From assembly GCA_945879145.1 (NCBI GenBank), contig CAMCUZ010000018.1, positions 1 to 43,774 of the forward strand: a stretch of 43,774 nt of DNA, in the 5' to 3' direction. Under the pieces are notes generated by a model. The model worked only from the letters and a program-made list of their open reading frames with translations. It did no database searches and was not told where the DNA came from. Each line of letters opens with the position of its first letter. Within the stretch, counting starts at the first letter, position 1. Shown in pieces: positions 24,889 to 35,229 of this stretch. A program made the position numbers and the translations under genes. The stretch is from an uncultured Mediterranea sp. GTDB taxonomy: Bacteria; Bacteroidota; Bacteroidia; Bacteroidales; Bacteroidaceae.

Positions 24889-27018
24889 TCAGCGGAGTAA
24901 AATGCGTTCGCCAGCATTCTTGGCCAGCAGGTTCTGCAGTTTCATCAGTTCACCACAGCGAGTCATGATGCGGCTACAGCGAGCCTTGTCAGATGCCAAA
25001 GCAGGATCTTGTAGCATGCGTAGATGTTGCTTTATCTCTTCGCTCACAATAGCCAGCTTGAAGCTCATCATAATCTGAGGCACCAGTTCATCCAGACGCT
25101 CTTCGTCGGTCAGAATTTTCTGTGCGCGCGAATGATACTTGCTGAGCTGATAGCGGTCACTCAACAACTCGGCACACACCTTACTGATGGCTGGGTCAAG
25201 GTGATTGATGAAATAATGCTCAGCCACGAAGTCTGGATCAACTTGATGGAGCACTGCCTCGGCCAAAATACGGCGATGAGTTTCGTTGTGAAACGTGAGC
25301 TCATCTTGCTGTAGCTCGCTGGTGATATAGTCGATCACCGAGAGTGGAGGTAATTCATTACCCTCTTCGTCGGTTGCTCCTTCAAACATCCTCCGCTCGC
25401 CATAACGCACCACCAACTGGACGAGTTGCCGCTCGTAACTATAGCATTCCGACAGGTCGCGTTGTTGTGGGGCAATCAGCGATTCAGGAAGAGGAGCGGC
25501 AGAACCTGCTGCGGTAGGAGGAGCAGCCGTACCTCCAGAGGTCGCTTCGGCTGAAGCGGTGGGTTGTGTACCCCAACCAACGGAAGAAGTTGAAAGAACA
25601 TGACCATCTGCTGGAGCTGTTTGTCCTCCATCTGATGGAGTTGTCTCGGTCTGCTGACTTTTCGCTTTAGCTGCTTCACGTGCCCGTTGTTCAGCATCTA
25701 TTTCAGCCTTTTTTTCCCGTCGTTTGGCCACCTCATTGACCAGGAGGCGGTTATCTACGTGGAGCATCTGCGAACACTCCCGAATATATACGTCACGATT
25801 GATGGCTTCAGGGATGACAGCAATGCTCTGCACGACGCTATTGATCAGCTCCATACGACGTTGCGGGTCATCACCAGCCTCATGCTGCAGCAGTCCCGTC
25901 TTGAAGCGGATGAAATCCTGTTCATGTTCAGTAATGAAGCGACGGAACTCCTCTGCATTATGCTTACGAGCGAACGAATCGGGATCATCACCATCTGGCA
26001 AGAGGCAGACCTTAATATTCATCCCCTCTTCAAGCAACATGTCGATACCTCGCAAGGAGGCTTTGATACCTGCCGCATCCCCATCATAGAGAACGGTCAT
26101 ATTCTGCGTAAAGCGGTGTACCATACGGATTTGTCCGTGGGTAAGGGCGGTACCCGAAGAGGCCACCACATTACAGACCCCACTCTGATGCATGGAGATG
26201 ACATCGGTATAGCCCTCCACCAAGTAACAACGGTCCTGCTTGACAATGTCCTGCTTGGCCAAGTAGATGCCGTAGAGTTCGTTGCTTTTGTGATAAATCT
26301 CCGACTCTGGAGAGTTGACATATTTAGCCGCAACCCCTTTGGTAGCAGCCGAAAGCACACGTCCACCAAAGGCCACCACCTTGCCACTCAAGGTATGCAC
26401 TGGAAAGACGACACGCCCCCAAAAACGGTCGCGCAAAGATTTATCCTCCTTTTCATAGCAGAGTCCTGTCTTGAGAAGATTTTCGCGGGTATAAGATTTC
26501 CGCAGGGCCTCGTCACATAGACCATGACCCGATTTGGGGCAATAACCCAACTGAAATTTCTGAATAATGTCATCGCGTATGCCACGGCTACGCAGATAGG
26601 CCATTCCTAAACTACGTCCCTCGGCCGACTCGTGTAGCGAGTTGCAGAAGTAGTCGCGGGCATACTGGTTCAGCACGAACAGCGCATCGCGCTCCGATTG
26701 GGCCACCTTCTCCTCTTCGGTCAGTTCACGTTCCTTGATAGGGATATTGTACTTTTTAGCTAGGTAGCGCAAGGCATCAGCAAAACCAATCTGTTCATGC
26801 TCCATGATGAAATGCACCGCATTGCCCCCCTTGCCGCAAGCAAAGCATTTACAAAGCCCCTTCGCCGGTGAGACAGAGAAAGAGGGAGTGGTATCATCGT
26901 GGAAAGGACAGAGCCCCACGTAGTTCACACCCCGCTTATGCAGGGTGACGAAGTCGGACACCACTTCATAAATCTGTGCAGCATCCATGATACGGTCAAC
27001 AGTAGCACGGTCAATCAT
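24889..27018 (-). CDS. dnaG: DNA primase
   Basis: It synthesises RNA primers at the replication fork. The 709-residue protein has the N-terminal CHC2 zinc finger (C37, H40, C58, C61), the primase catalytic core with the [10 protein letters not shown] acidic TOPRIM motif, [13 protein letters not shown] and LYDGDAAG, and a C-terminal helicase-interacting region. An unusually long Thr/Ala/Gly/Pro-rich linker (about 445-510) separates core and C terminus. The start codon overlaps the nadK stop by four bases, so the genes are translationally coupled. The usual rpsU-dnaG-rpoD arrangement is absent. Confidence 0.97.
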   Translation of the reverse strand: MIDRATVDRIMDAAQIYEVVSDFVTLHKRGVNYVGLCPFHDDTTPSFSVSPAKGLCKCFACGKGGNAVHFIMEHEQIGFADALRYLAKKYNIPIKERELTEEEKVAQSERDALFVLNQYARDYFCNSLHESAEGRSLGMAYLRSRGIRDDIIQKFQLGYCPKSGHGLCDEALRKSYTRENLLKTGLCYEKEDKSLRDRFWGRVVFPVHTLSGKVVAFGGRVLSAATKGVAAKYVNSPESEIYHKSNELYGIYLAKQDIVKQDRCYLVEGYTDVISMHQSGVCNVVASSGTALTHGQIRMVHRFTQNMTVLYDGDAAGIKASLRGIDMLLEEGMNIKVCLLPDGDDPDSFARKHNAEEFRRFITEHEQDFIRFKTGLLQHEAGDDPQRRMELINSVVQSIAVIPEAINRDVYIRECSQMLHVDNRLLVNEVAKRREKKAEIDAEQRAREAAKAKSQQTETTPSDGGQTAPADGHVLSTSSVGWGTQPTASAEATSGGTAAPPTAAGSAAPLPESLIAPQQRDLSECYSYERQLVQLVVRYGERRMFEGATDEEGNELPPLSVIDYITSELQQDELTFHNETHRRILAEAVLHQVDPDFVAEHYFINHLDPAISKVCAELLSDRYQLSKYHSRAQKILTDEERLDELVPQIMMSFKLAIVSEEIKQHLRMLQDPALASDKARCSRIMTRCGELMKLQNLLAKNAGERILLR

Positions 27019-27884
27019 CTTGCATCAGCCCCCCACATCATTTTGTTACGCAAGGTATTGAAGAAATGGTGGTCGAATCGCTTCACCACACGCACGCAGT
27101 AGGGTGCCTTGCGGATGATGAGCTGCGTCTCTTCAGAGAGTGACTCACTCCGTCCATCCACCGAGACAAGGTAGTTGTGGCTTCGGCTCTCTATGCGCAA
27201 GGTAATTTCAGCATCATCGCCGATCACCAGAGGGCGCACGTTCAGGCTATGAGGCGCCACGGGCGTTACAGCAAAGGTACGGCTGTGGGGCACAATAATG
27301 GGGCCTCCCACACTCAACGAATAGGCCGTAGATCCTGTGGGCGTAGCCACCACCAATCCGTCAGCCTGATAGGTGGTGAGCTGTTCACCATTGATGGCGG
27401 TATGAATACTGATCATTGATGAGGAATCGTGCTTGAGCACAGCTATTTCATTGAGTCCAAATGGTGTCAGATGAATGGTCCCTGTGGGGGAGAGGACCTG
27501 CAGCACGCTACGATCTTCCACCCGATAATGTCCTTTCAGAATTTCATCTACCACCTGCTCCATCTCCTCAGGCAGCACGTCGGCCAGGAATCCGAGGCGA
27601 CCCGTATTAATGCCGAGGATGGGAATCTGTCGATTGCCCACCTGTGTAGCTGCTTTCAAAAAGGTACCATCACCTCCCAGGCTGATGGCCATATCGGCCT
27701 CCACGCACCCCTCTTCAAGGAGTGAGACTTGAGGCAGGCAGAAACGCTGTTCATCGGTCAAGAAACGGTAGAACTCCTCACTCATGCTAATCTCTGCTCC
27801 GCTACGTTGCAATAATTGGCACAAATGAAGGGCATGAAGCGACTTCTTCGCTTGAAAAACATTACCAATCAGGACAAATTTCAT
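27015..27884 (-). CDS. nadK: NAD kinase
   Basis: It phosphorylates NAD to NADP with ATP or polyphosphate in the cytoplasm. The 289-residue protein contains GGDGTFL (catalytic Asp in the diacylglycerol-kinase-like fold), [12 protein letters not shown] and the [16 protein letters not shown] substrate loop. First gene of the nadK-dnaG pair. The divergent pdxJ starts 104 bases away; I see no strong -7 box for nadK in that gap (CATCTTTG is the nearest). Confidence 0.96.
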   Translation of the reverse strand: MKFVLIGNVFQAKKSLHALHLCQLLQRSGAEISMSEEFYRFLTDEQRFCLPQVSLLEEGCVEADMAISLGGDGTFLKAATQVGNRQIPILGINTGRLGFLADVLPEEMEQVVDEILKGHYRVEDRSVLQVLSPTGTIHLTPFGLNEIAVLKHDSSSMISIHTAINGEQLTTYQADGLVVATPTGSTAYSLSVGGPIIVPHSRTFAVTPVAPHSLNVRPLVIGDDAEITLRIESRSHNYLVSVDGRSESLSEETQLIIRKAPYCVRVVKRFDHHFFNTLRNKMMWGADAR

Positions 27885-27958
27885 AGGCTTTCACATCTTT
27901 CAGAATGCAAAGATGAGTTATTTTTCTCAGAAAACAATCAAGTTATTGCGATATTTTG

Positions 27959-27966
27959 TATTTTTG
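27959..27966 (+). promoter_or_regulatory. -7 element of the pdxJ-recG operon
   Basis: TATTTTTG (27959-27966), 22 bases before the pdxJ ATG. No clear TTTG lies 19 bases upstream. Confidence 0.5.
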
Positions 27967-27988
27967 CCGCAAATAGTGAGAAGAACAG

Positions 27989-28702
27989 ATGACTAGATTA
28001 AGCGTTAATATTAATAAGGTGGCCACCCTTCGGAATGCCCGTGGAGGCAATGTTCCCAATGTGGTCAAAGTAGCTTTGGATTGTGAAAAGTTTGGTGCTG
28101 AAGGTATTACAGTACATCCCCGTCCCGACGAGCGCCACATTCGCCGGAGTGACGTATTCGACCTTCGTCCGCTGCTGCGCACAGAGTTCAATATAGAGGG
28201 GTACCCCTCACCCGAATTTATCGACTTGGTAATCAAGGTAAAGCCTCATCAAGTCACCCTCGTACCCGACAGTCCGACGCAGCTCACCTCAAATGCAGGA
28301 TGGGATACGAAACGTAACCTCGGCTTCTTGAGCGAAGTGCTTGAAGCCTTCAATGGAGCAGGCATCCGCACTTCTGTCTTTGTAGCCGCCGACTCGGAAG
28401 CCATTGAATATGCCGCCAAAGCTGGTGCCGACCGTGTGGAACTCTACACCGAGCCATACGCTTCGGCCTACCCGCAAAACCGCGATGCCGCCATAGCCCC
28501 CTTTGTTGAAGCGGCTCAAACAGCACGAAAACTGGGGCTGGGGCTTAACGCTGGCCACGATCTGAGTCTGGAGAATCTCCGCTTCTTCCATGAGCAGATA
28601 CCCTGGCTCGACGAAGTATCAATTGGTCATGCCCTGATCAGCGATGCCCTCTACTTGGGATTGGAACGTACGATTCATGAATATAAAAACTGTTTAATCT
28701 GA
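27989..28702 (+). CDS. pdxJ: Pyridoxine 5'-phosphate synthase
   Basis: It condenses 1-deoxyxylulose 5-phosphate with 3-amino-2-oxopropyl phosphate to pyridoxine 5'-phosphate. The 237-residue TIM barrel has the opening [19 protein letters not shown], the [10 protein letters not shown] catalytic motif, a conserved Glu in VELYTEPYA, and GHDLSLENL and [10 protein letters not shown] phosphate-binding segments. First gene of a tight rightward operon: its TGA overlaps the ATG of exbB by one base. Confidence 0.97.
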   Translation: MTRLSVNINKVATLRNARGGNVPNVVKVALDCEKFGAEGITVHPRPDERHIRRSDVFDLRPLLRTEFNIEGYPSPEFIDLVIKVKPHQVTLVPDSPTQLTSNAGWDTKRNLGFLSEVLEAFNGAGIRTSVFVAADSEAIEYAAKAGADRVELYTEPYASAYPQNRDAAIAPFVEAAQTARKLGLGLNAGHDLSLENLRFFHEQIPWLDEVSIGHALISDALYLGLERTIHEYKNCLI

Positions 28703-29412
28703 TGATTACATTACACACACTGCTGCAAGCAGCCGAAATCGCGGCACAGGAACTCCCTGTCCTGTCAACTGGAGTAGAGAGCAACGAGATGAACCTGTTG
28801 GAAATGGCCTCAAAAGGAGGATGGATTATGGTGGTTCTGGCTTTGCTCTCCATTGTCAGTTTCTATATCCTTTTTGAACGCAACTACGTGATCCGCAAAG
28901 CTGGACAAGAAGACCCACTCTTCATGGAACGGATTAAGGACTATATTGCCAGCGGTGAAATCAAAGCTGCCATCGGCTACTGTCGTGGCGTGCAGACCCC
29001 CTCGGCCCGCATGATTGAGAAAGGTATCAGCCGGTTGGGCAAACCGGTTAGCGACATTCAAGCAGCCATTGAGAATGTGGGCAACATGGAGGTGGCCAAA
29101 CTCGAAAAGGGGCTCACCATCATGGCCACCATTTCAAGCGGTGCACCGATGATTGGCTTTCTGGGCACCGTCATCGGCATGGTTCGCGCCTTCTGGAACA
29201 TGGCCAACGCTGGCAACAACATTGATATCACCACCCTCTCCGGAGGAATCTACGAAGCGATGATCACCACCGTAGGTGGACTGATTGTTGGCATCATCGC
29301 CATGTTCTCCTACAACTACCTCGTCACGCTAATTGACGGTGTCATCAACAAGATGGAAGCCAAGACGATGGCGTTTATGGATCTACTCTACGAGCCTGAG
29401 GAGAAAAAGTAA
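28702..29412 (+). CDS. exbB: MotA/TolQ/ExbB proton-channel protein
   Basis: A 236-residue inner-membrane protein that with ExbD uses the proton gradient to drive TonB (or TolA). Three membrane segments are visible: about 44-62, 145-167 and 190-212. The GFLGTVIGMVRAFW motif in TM2 and GGLIVGIIAMFSYNYLV in TM3 are those that form the proton path. Next come exbD and tonB, so the ExbB assignment is preferred over TolQ. The ATG overlaps the pdxJ stop by one base. Confidence 0.93.
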   Translation: MITLHTLLQAAEIAAQELPVLSTGVESNEMNLLEMASKGGWIMVVLALLSIVSFYILFERNYVIRKAGQEDPLFMERIKDYIASGEIKAAIGYCRGVQTPSARMIEKGISRLGKPVSDIQAAIENVGNMEVAKLEKGLTIMATISSGAPMIGFLGTVIGMVRAFWNMANAGNNIDITTLSGGIYEAMITTVGGLIVGIIAMFSYNYLVTLIDGVINKMEAKTMAFMDLLYEPEEKK

Positions 29413-29427
29413 AAGGAGGAGCACAGG

Positions 29428-29838
29428 ATGTTGAAACGCAGAGCCAAAATATCACCAGCCTTCAGCATGGCCTCGATGACTGACCTCATCTTCCTGCTGC
29501 TGATTTTCTTCATGATTACCTCGACCATGGTATCGCCCAATGCCATTAAGGTGCTACTCCCCCAAGGCAAGCAGCAGACATCGGCCAAACCACTTACCCG
29601 CGTAATCATTAACAAGGAATTACAGCTCTTCGTAGCCTTTGGCAACGACAAAGAGCAACCAATCAGCATGGAAGAGCTAGCCCCCTTCCTGCAGCAATGT
29701 GCCGAACGCGAGCCGGAAATGTACGTTGCCCTCTATGCCGACGAGTCGGTACCCTACCGAGAGATTGTGAGCGTGCTGAACATAGCCAACGAAAATAAAT
29801 TCAAAATGGTACTGGCCACACGGCCGCCAAGCAAATGA
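29428..29838 (+). CDS. exbD: ExbD/TolR biopolymer transport protein
   Basis: A 136-residue protein with one N-terminal membrane helix (about 19-37) carrying the essential proton-binding aspartate in SMTDLIFLLLIFFMIT, and a periplasmic domain ending in ADESVPYREIVSVLNIA, a typical ExbD sequence. It follows exbB by 15 bases and overlaps tonB by four (ATGA), so the trio is made in a fixed ratio. Confidence 0.94.
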   Translation: MLKRRAKISPAFSMASMTDLIFLLLIFFMITSTMVSPNAIKVLLPQGKQQTSAKPLTRVIINKELQLFVAFGNDKEQPISMEELAPFLQQCAEREPEMYVALYADESVPYREIVSVLNIANENKFKMVLATRPPSK

Positions 29839-30719
29839 ATGAGAAAAAGATAGACATCAAGCGAAGAGGCAAGCTGATGGGATGGATTGGTGCCTTAGCT
29901 ATCCACCTGTTACTCATAGTCGGCTTGTTGCTGGCAGGTTTCTCCATTCCCGAACCTGCAGAGGAGGGCGGTATGCCGGTCATGCTGGGTCAAGTGCCAG
30001 AAGCGGGCGGTGAGAGCCGCCTAATACCAGTAGAGGTAACACCAGCCAACGAAACTGTTGCGGAAACAGCAACTGAATCCGCCCCACCTACCCCCGACGA
30101 AACGCCCCTGATTACCCAAGAGGACGAAGAGAGCATACCCGTAAAAAGGACTCCCAAGCCAGAGAAGAAGAAACCCACACCTTCTCCTAAGCCACAGCCT
30201 ACCGCGGCTGAACGCGAGGAGGCTGCACGCAAACAGCGAGAAGCTGAAGAGGCTGCTCGCAAACAGCGTGAAGCCGAAGAGGCTGCTCGCAAACAACGCG
30301 AAGCTGAAGAGGCTGCTCGCAAACGGGTAGCCGGTGCCTTTGGCAAAGGGGCTCAGCTGGGCAATCAAGGCCACTCCAAGGGCGAAGGACAGCAAGGCGC
30401 CCCCACAGGCAACAGCACACAAGGCGCCACGCAGGGCACCGGAGGTTACGGCAGTTTCTCCCTGGCAGGACGCTCATTAGGTCCTGGCGGATTGCCCAAG
30501 CCGGCCTACAATGTGGCCGACGAAGGGAGGGTGGTAGTCAGCATCGTGGTCAACCCCGAAGGAGCGGTTGTATCCACCTCCATACACAAATCCACCAACA
30601 CGGTGAATGCTACCCTCCGCAAAGCCGCAGAAGAGGCCGCTCGCAAGGCGCGCTTCAACCGTATTGAAGGGAAAAGCAACCAGACAGGAACAATAACCTA
30701 CTATTTTAATCTGAAATAA
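29835..30719 (+). CDS. tonB: TonB energy-transducing protein
   Basis: A 294-residue protein: N-terminal membrane anchor (about 16-36, LMGWIGALAIHLLLIVGLLLAG), a long acidic then Pro/Lys-rich periplasmic linker, a tandem 10-residue repeat EEAARKQREA (residues 128-167), a Gly/Gln-rich stretch, and the C-terminal TonB domain (about 215-294) with GRVVVSIVVNPEGAV and a final strand ITYYFNLK. It spans the periplasm to energise TonB-dependent receptors such as SusC-type transporters. The repeat is typical of TolA-like linkers too, but the C-terminal domain is TonB-type. Confidence 0.88.
   Translation: MNEKKIDIKRRGKLMGWIGALAIHLLLIVGLLLAGFSIPEPAEEGGMPVMLGQVPEAGGESRLIPVEVTPANETVAETATESAPPTPDETPLITQEDEESIPVKRTPKPEKKKPTPSPKPQPTAAEREEAARKQREAEEAARKQREAEEAARKQREAEEAARKRVAGAFGKGAQLGNQGHSKGEGQQGAPTGNSTQGATQGTGGYGSFSLAGRSLGPGGLPKPAYNVADEGRVVVSIVVNPEGAVVSTSIHKSTNTVNATLRKAAEEAARKARFNRIEGKSNQTGTITYYFNLK
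30216..30335 (+). repeat. 30-bp in-frame repeat in tonB, 3.7 copies
   Basis: Units start at 30216, 30246, 30276 and 30306 (partial) and encode EEAARKQREA. The repeat probably forms a charged helix, and its copy number can change without frameshift, altering reach across the periplasm. Confidence 0.9.
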
Positions 30720-30723
30720 AAAA

Positions 30724-31287
30724 ATGAAAGAAGAGATGAAAAAGGTCTATGTATTTTTTGCAGATGGCTTTGAAGAGATCGAAGCCTTTGCCTCAGTTGA
30801 TATCCTGCGTAGGGCAGGTCTAGATGTTGTACTGGTATCTGTCATGGATAACGAGATTGTGAAGGGCGCCCATCAAATCTCAGTCTTCTGCGACGTCAAC
30901 ATTGAGAATTGCGACTTCTATGACGCTTCGCTGCTGCTCCTCCCTGGCGGAATGCCTGGGGCGCAAACTTTAGGTGAGTGCGAAGACCTGAAACGTGCGT
31001 TGACACAGGGTGCCGAAAAAGGCATCACCTTGGCTGCCATCTGTGCTGCACCCATGGTACTGGGCCAGTTAGGTCTGCTCAAGGGTAAGAGAGCCACCTG
31101 TTACCCCGGTTTTGAACAGTTCCTCGATGGTGCCGACTATACGGCCAATCTGGTAGAGCATGACGGCAACCTCATCACTGGAAAAGGCCCTGCCGCTGCC
31201 CTCCCCTTCGCATTTGCACTGGTGAAGCATCTGATTGGCGAGGCCAAAGAGAAAGAGTTGAAAGAGGCCATGTGCTACACCCATTAA
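30724..31287 (+). CDS. DJ-1/PfpI-family protein
   Basis: A 187-residue member of the DJ-1/YajL branch. The nucleophilic cysteine C107 lies in LAAICAAPMVLG, the partner glutamate E18 in GFEEIEA, and a LLLPGGMPGA strand-loop is in the centre. Related proteins act as glyoxalases or in oxidative-stress protection. The start may be M1 at 30724 or M5 at 30736. It lies 4 bases after tonB and 12 before ispD. The exact activity cannot be deduced. Confidence 0.92.
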   Translation: MKEEMKKVYVFFADGFEEIEAFASVDILRRAGLDVVLVSVMDNEIVKGAHQISVFCDVNIENCDFYDASLLLLPGGMPGAQTLGECEDLKRALTQGAEKGITLAAICAAPMVLGQLGLLKGKRATCYPGFEQFLDGADYTANLVEHDGNLITGKGPAAALPFAFALVKHLIGEAKEKELKEAMCYTH

Positions 31288-31299
31288 TTGGAACAACGT

Positions 31300-31968
31300 A
31301 TGAAGAGGTATGCCGTGATAGTGGCTGGAGGAAAGGGACTACGCATGGGCTATGAACGCCCCAAGCAGTTTCTCTGCATAGGTGGGAGGCCCATCTTGAT
31401 GCACACCCTGGAGGCGTTCCACCGCTTTGACCAAGCGATGCAGTTGATCGTAGTCCTTCCGCGCGACCACCAGCCCCTGTGGCATACCTTGTGCGAAGAG
31501 TACCTATTCTCCACCCCCTACCTTTTGGCTGATGGCGGAGAGACGCGCTTCCACTCAGTGAAGAACGGCTTAGCACTCATTCCCGACGGAGGCTTAGTGG
31601 CTATCCACGACGGCGTACGTCCCTTTGTAAGCCGTGAGGTGCTGGAACGCTGTTTCCAAGCCGCCGCCACTCATCAGGCTGTACTCCCTGTGGTACCTGT
31701 GGTTGACACCGTGCGCCAGATCACGTCTGAGGGAAGCCAAACCGTTGATCGCAATGCCTACAAGCTGGTACAGACACCACAGGTATTCGACGTTAACCTG
31801 CTCAAGGTAGCCTACAAGCAGCCCTACACCCCTTTCTTCACCGACGACGCCTCGGTGGTAGAGGCCATGGGCCAACAGGTGACCTTGGTGGAGGGCAATC
31901 GGGAGAACATAAAGATTACCACCCCCTTTGACTTGATCATCGCCGAAGCACTACTGGCCCATGTTTGA
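31300..31968 (+). CDS. ispD: 2-C-methyl-D-erythritol 4-phosphate cytidylyltransferase
   Basis: It makes CDP-methylerythritol in the MEP isoprenoid pathway. I start it at ATG 31300 ([17 protein letters not shown]), 222 residues; a TTG directly after the preceding stop would add only four residues. Motifs: AGGKGLRMG nucleotide loop, [23 protein letters not shown] and [11 protein letters not shown]. Its end overlaps recG by 8 bases. pdxJ in the same operon also uses deoxyxylulose phosphate, an early MEP intermediate. Confidence 0.96.
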   Translation: MKRYAVIVAGGKGLRMGYERPKQFLCIGGRPILMHTLEAFHRFDQAMQLIVVLPRDHQPLWHTLCEEYLFSTPYLLADGGETRFHSVKNGLALIPDGGLVAIHDGVRPFVSREVLERCFQAAATHQAVLPVVPVVDTVRQITSEGSQTVDRNAYKLVQTPQVFDVNLLKVAYKQPYTPFFTDDASVVEAMGQQVTLVEGNRENIKITTPFDLIIAEALLAHV

Positions 31969-34057
31969 ACTGGAGAAGCGTGACATCAAGTTTCTGAGTG
32001 GTGTAGGCCCCCAGCGAGCCGCTACGCTCAACAAGGAGTTGGGCATCTTCTCCTTGCGCGATCTGATCTCCTATTACCCTTATAAATATGTCGATCGGAG
32101 CCGCATCTACGCTATCTGCAACTTGGATGCCCACATGCCTTTCATCCAAATCAAGGGAGAGATACTGAGCATCGAACATGCCGGAGAGGGGCGGCAAAGC
32201 CGACTGATAGCCCACTTCAGCGATGGAACAGGGGTGATTGACCTCATCTGGTTTCAAGGCATCAAGTACGTAGAGAAGAACCTCAAGGTGTTCAAGCCTT
32301 ACATCGTATTTGGCCGTCCCTCCGTTTTCAACCAACGGATCCAAGTGGCCCATCCCGAAATCGAACCAGCCGAAGAGTTACAACTCTCTACCATTGGCCT
32401 GCGCCCGTTCTACATGACTACCGAACGGATGAAGCGAATGAACCTCCACTCACAGGCCATTGAGAAGATGATGCGTTCCGTAATTCAGCAGATTACGGAA
32501 CCCCTACCCGAAACACTTACCCCCGAACTGATTACCGAGCATCACCTCCTCTCACTCACCGAAGCTATCCGAAACATCCACTTTCCACAAAATACAGAGC
32601 TACTGAAGCGGGCCGAACTGCGCCTCAAATTCGAAGAACTCTTCTATGTTCAGCTCAATATTCTCCACTATGCGCACGACCGGCAGCAACGCTTCCGCGG
32701 ATTCGTCTTCGGCAAGATCGGAAGTATCTTCAACACCTTCTACCAACAAAACCTACCCTTCGAACTGACCGAAGCTCAGAAGCGAGTCATCCGCGAGATT
32801 CGACGCGATCTGGGCTCTGGCCGACAGATGAACCGCTTGTTGCAGGGTGATGTGGGGAGCGGTAAAACCTTAGTGGCACTGATGAGCATGCTCATTGCAC
32901 TCGACAACGGCTACCAAGCCTGTCTGATGGCCCCTACGGAGATTCTGGCTAACCAGCACTACGAGACCATCCGATCAATGCTCTTTGGTATGGAGGTGCG
33001 CGTGGAGCTGCTCACCGGCTCCATCAAGGGGAAACGACGTGAAGCCATCCTCAAGGGACTGCTCAACGGAGAGGTGCAACTCCTTATCGGCACGCACGCC
33101 GTGATCGAAGAGAATGTGCAGTTTGCTGCCTTAGGGTTTGTGGTGATTGACGAGCAGCATCGCTTCGGCGTAGAACAGCGCGCTAAACTATGGAAGAAAA
33201 ACGTCCAACCGCCCCACGTACTGGTCATGACCGCCACCCCTATCCCACGCACCTTGGCCATGACCATCTACGGCGACCTCGACGTATCCATCATTGACCA
33301 GCTTCCCCCAGGGCGCAAACCGGTGACCACCCTCCACCGACTCGATAGCCACCGTGAGTCACTCTTCCACTCCATCCGTAGGCAGATAGCCGAAGGGCGG
33401 CAAGTCTATTTTGTCTTTCCGCTCATCACTGAAAGCGAGAAGATTGACCTGAAGAACCTGGAAGAAGGTTACCTACACATCTGCGAAGCCTTTCCCCAAT
33501 GTACGGTATGCAAAGTTCATGGCAAAATGAAGGCCGCAGAAAAGGATGCGCAAATGCAACTTTTCGTACAGGGTACAGCCCAGATAATGGTAGCTACCAC
33601 TGTCATCGAGGTGGGTGTCAACGTGCCCAATGCCACGGTAATGGTCGTTGAAAACGCCGAGCGATTCGGTCTGTCACAATTGCACCAACTGCGTGGGCGC
33701 GTAGGACGTGGCGCAGAACAGAGCTACTGCATCTTGGTGACAGGCGTGAAACTCACCGACGAGACCCGCAAGCGCATCGACATCATGGTACGCACTAACG
33801 ACGGTTTTGAGATTGCTGAAGCCGACCTTAAACTTCGAGGTCCTGGCGACCTGGAGGGCACACAACAAAGTGGCATGGCCTTCGATCTGAAGATTGCCAA
33901 TCTTGCACGCGATGGACAAATTATCCAGCTAGCCCGTGAAGCAGCCCAACACGTAATCGAGACCGATCCAGAAGGTAACTCGCCCCATTACGCCCTGCTT
34001 TGGAAACAGCTCCAAACGCTACGCAAAGAGATGACCAACTGGTCTGCCATCAGCTAA
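31961..34057 (+). CDS. recG: ATP-dependent DNA helicase RecG
   Basis: It remodels stalled forks and branched DNA. The 698-residue protein has the N-terminal wedge/OB domain (about 60-150), Walker [13 protein letters not shown], motif [15 protein letters not shown] (DEQH as usual in RecG), motif [15 protein letters not shown], and motifs [16 protein letters not shown] and QLRGRVGRG. The TRG region, [14 protein letters not shown], is present. Last gene of the pdxJ operon; it starts inside ispD. An AT-rich 190-base gap follows. Confidence 0.97.
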   Translation: MFELEKRDIKFLSGVGPQRAATLNKELGIFSLRDLISYYPYKYVDRSRIYAICNLDAHMPFIQIKGEILSIEHAGEGRQSRLIAHFSDGTGVIDLIWFQGIKYVEKNLKVFKPYIVFGRPSVFNQRIQVAHPEIEPAEELQLSTIGLRPFYMTTERMKRMNLHSQAIEKMMRSVIQQITEPLPETLTPELITEHHLLSLTEAIRNIHFPQNTELLKRAELRLKFEELFYVQLNILHYAHDRQQRFRGFVFGKIGSIFNTFYQQNLPFELTEAQKRVIREIRRDLGSGRQMNRLLQGDVGSGKTLVALMSMLIALDNGYQACLMAPTEILANQHYETIRSMLFGMEVRVELLTGSIKGKRREAILKGLLNGEVQLLIGTHAVIEENVQFAALGFVVIDEQHRFGVEQRAKLWKKNVQPPHVLVMTATPIPRTLAMTIYGDLDVSIIDQLPPGRKPVTTLHRLDSHRESLFHSIRRQIAEGRQVYFVFPLITESEKIDLKNLEEGYLHICEAFPQCTVCKVHGKMKAAEKDAQMQLFVQGTAQIMVATTVIEVGVNVPNATVMVVENAERFGLSQLHQLRGRVGRGAEQSYCILVTGVKLTDETRKRIDIMVRTNDGFEIAEADLKLRGPGDLEGTQQSGMAFDLKIANLARDGQIIQLAREAAQHVIETDPEGNSPHYALLWKQLQTLRKEMTNWSAIS

Positions 34058-34217
34058 CTCTTTATGTTAAAATCCTTTTCTTTATTATTTTTATGTTGTA
34101 AAACATATTATTCGTATTATACTAAATATCAATGATTTGAAACGAAAAATTTAAAGATAAAGCACTTAGACTATTAAAAAACGTCAATCAATACACCTCT
34201 TATATACAAAGAATAAC

Positions 34218-34225
34218 TACCTTTG
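34218..34225 (+). promoter_or_regulatory. -7 element before the M23/LysM gene
   Basis: TACCTTTG (34218-34225), 19 bases before the ATG at 34245. The -33 box is not clear. It ends the AT-rich gap after recG. Confidence 0.5.
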
Positions 34226-34244
34226 GGGGAAAATTTGAACGCAG

Positions 34245-35120
34245 ATGATACAGCATTGGATAAAAATAGGACTGATTTTAGTGACAACCATCCTGACCGC
34301 AGCCAACGCACTGGCGCAGGACTTGATTGCCCGTCAGGCCCCCATCGACAGAAAATTAAAGAGCGTAGATTCGCTAGCACTCCAGAAGCAGATTCGGGCA
34401 GAGCAATCCCTCTACCCCGGATTGGACATCTATCCTAACTGGACCAACGAACACGTACAAGCCTATAAAGACGCCATTGTCCCCGAAAGTTACACATTCG
34501 ATTTGACGGGATTCACCATGCCGACCACCAACACCAAGATTACCGACATCTTCGGTTACCGTCCGCGTCGCCGTCGTATGCACTACGGATTGGACATCAA
34601 GGTTTATGTAGGTGACACCATTCGTGCCGCCTTCGACGGCAAGGTGCGCATCGTCAAGAACCAAGGTCGTCGAGGCTACGGCAAATACATCGTCATACGT
34701 CACGACAACGGTCTGGAGACGGTATATGGCCACCTCTCCAAGCAGTTGGTTGAAGAGAACCAACTGGTTAAATCTGGTGAAGTTATCGGTTTGGGAGGCA
34801 ACACAGGCCGTTCCACTGGCTCGCACCTCCACTTCGAGACTCGTTTCCTAGGCATTCCTATGAACCCCGCCCTGATGTTCGACTTTGAGAAGCAGGATAT
34901 TCTGGCAGATGCCTACACCTTCAACAAGAACAAGACAGGCAAGGGAAAAACTGCAGGTCAGGTGGCCCAAGGCGAAGGTTTGTTCTACAAAGTCAAGAAG
35001 GGCGACACGTTGGCACGCATTGCACGCAAGCAAGGTACCACCGTGGAACAGCTCTGCAAGCTGAATCACATCAAGCGAACGACCATACTCCGACTGGGTC
35101 AGGTGCTTCGCTGCTCCTAA
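34245..35120 (+). CDS. M23 peptidase with LysM domain, exported
   Basis: A 291-residue peptidoglycan-binding protein: signal peptide (IGLILVTTILTAANALAQ), an M23/LytM domain (about 100-205) with the zinc motif HYGLDI and GSHLHFE, and a C-terminal LysM domain (about 245-291: YKVKKGDTLARIARKQG). The first zinc-site histidine lies in RMHYGLDI and the two later ones in HLH, so it can be an active endopeptidase. The gene has its own promoter and terminator. Substrate and role (growth or division) are not visible. Confidence 0.93.
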   Translation: MIQHWIKIGLILVTTILTAANALAQDLIARQAPIDRKLKSVDSLALQKQIRAEQSLYPGLDIYPNWTNEHVQAYKDAIVPESYTFDLTGFTMPTTNTKITDIFGYRPRRRRMHYGLDIKVYVGDTIRAAFDGKVRIVKNQGRRGYGKYIVIRHDNGLETVYGHLSKQLVEENQLVKSGEVIGLGGNTGRSTGSHLHFETRFLGIPMNPALMFDFEKQDILADAYTFNKNKTGKGKTAGQVAQGEGLFYKVKKGDTLARIARKQGTTVEQLCKLNHIKRTTILRLGQVLRCS

Positions 35121-35143
35121 AAAGAGTTGAATTCCTATTGATA

Positions 35144-35182
35144 GAGGGCACTTTAATATAATTTAGAGTGACCTCTTTTTTT
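35144..35182 (+). terminator. Terminator of the M23/LysM gene
   Basis: Stem GAGG-CACT (35144-35152, one mismatch) with AGTG-CCTC (35167-35175), an A/T loop, then seven T (35176-35182). The T run could double as the -33 region of the next promoter. Confidence 0.75.
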
Positions 35183-35199
35183 ATATCCCTAAATTTTCC

Positions 35200-35207
35200 T
35201 AACTTTG
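35200..35207 (+). promoter_or_regulatory. -7 element of the DUF1599-DoxX-tpiA unit
   Basis: TAACTTTG (35200-35207), 22 bases before the DUF1599 ATG; a run of T at 35176-35182 lies at the -33 distance. Confidence 0.55.
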
Positions 35208-35229
35208 CCCTCTGTTTTATAACGTATTT

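Noticed and set aside
29990..30477. Three long antisense frames opposite tonB
   Set aside because: They mirror the Glu/Ala/Arg repeat of tonB read backward; the low-complexity Ser/Ala/Arg or Leu/Phe composition is a by-product of the codon repeat.
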